A stretch of DNA of 6,278 bases from Chromatiales bacterium (lineage in GTDB: Bacteria > Pseudomonadota > Gammaproteobacteria > Steroidobacterales > GCA-2729495). This document shows, in pieces, positions 6,190 to 6,278 of the stretch. Under the pieces are notes generated by a model that searched no databases, was not told where the DNA came from, and saw only the letters and a program-made list of their open reading frames with translations. The stretch spans positions 1 to 6,278 of the forward strand of contig JAUWKW010000090.1 in assembly GCA_030614035.1 (NCBI GenBank), written 5' to 3'. The position numbers and the translations under genes are program-made. Position 1 is the stretch's first letter. Each line of letters begins with the position of its first letter.

Positions 6190-6278
6190 ATGAGCAAGCT
6201 AAACGGCAAAGTCATCATCGTCACCGGCGCCAGCCGCGGTTTGGGCGAGGCGATGGCCGTGGGTTACGGTGAGGCAGG
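6190..6278 (+). CDS. Short-chain dehydrogenase/reductase, N-terminal fragment (runs off right edge)
   Basis: Only 29 codons are visible, but they show the first strand and cofactor loop of a classical SDR: KVIIVTGASRGLG, with TGxxxGxG at residues 12-19. R16 inside the glycine motif is common in NADP(H)-preferring members, which is only a hint. The start is ATG 6190 because a TGA in the same frame lies at 6172-6174 and no other start codon falls between; no strong Shine-Dalgarno sequence is seen. The gene is divergent from the 4824-6023 monooxygenase, so it probably belongs to the same pathway as an alcohol/ketone oxidoreductase. Its substrate cannot be told from this fragment. Confidence 0.88.
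   Translation, partial: MSKLNGKVIIVTGASRGLGEAMAVGYGEA

Overview
The window looks like bacterial chromosomal DNA, most probably from a proteobacterium and plausibly a gammaproteobacterium. The reasons are moderate GC content, densely packed genes with short spacers, and a textbook CRP-type operator (TGTGA-N6-TCACA). It holds six protein genes, two of them cut by the window edges. I see no rRNA, tRNA, CRISPR array, transposase or integrase.

Layout. (1) Bases 1 to about 534 (minus) are the N-terminal part of an unrecognised two-pass membrane protein that runs off the left edge; this gene is visible only by reading the minus strand. Upstream of it lies a perfect CRP-like site at 604-619. (2) 690-1874 (minus) is a class A FAD-dependent aromatic hydroxylase of the salicylate hydroxylase / 6-hydroxynicotinate 3-monooxygenase type. 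(3) 1875-2084 is a divergent promoter region. (4) 2085-3227 (plus) is a SAM-dependent class I methyltransferase with a long N-terminal extension. (5) 3265-4788 (plus) is an aldehyde dehydrogenase with all catalytic residues, most like the HpaE (5-carboxymethyl-2-hydroxymuconate semialdehyde dehydrogenase) branch. (6) 4824-6023 (minus) is a second, different class A flavoprotein monooxygenase (FAD_binding_3 / PheA-MhpA type), convergent with the dehydrogenase. (7) 6024-6189 is a second divergent promoter region holding a perfect 15-bp inverted repeat flanked almost symmetrically by two direct repeats. (8) 6190 to the right edge (plus) is the start of a short-chain dehydrogenase/reductase.

Taken together, 690-6278 looks like part of a catabolic or tailoring cluster for an aromatic or cyclic compound. 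It has two single-component flavin hydroxylases, one methyltransferase, one NAD-type aldehyde (semialdehyde) dehydrogenase and one SDR. The methyltransferase and dehydrogenase form a two-gene operon. The hydroxylases are transcribed from the two divergent regions, so the set is probably controlled at two promoter regions. No ring-cleavage dioxygenase, transporter or regulator is visible, so the substrate and the direction (degradation or synthesis) cannot be settled from this window alone. The membrane-protein gene at the left edge seems to be a separate unit with its own CRP-dependent promoter.
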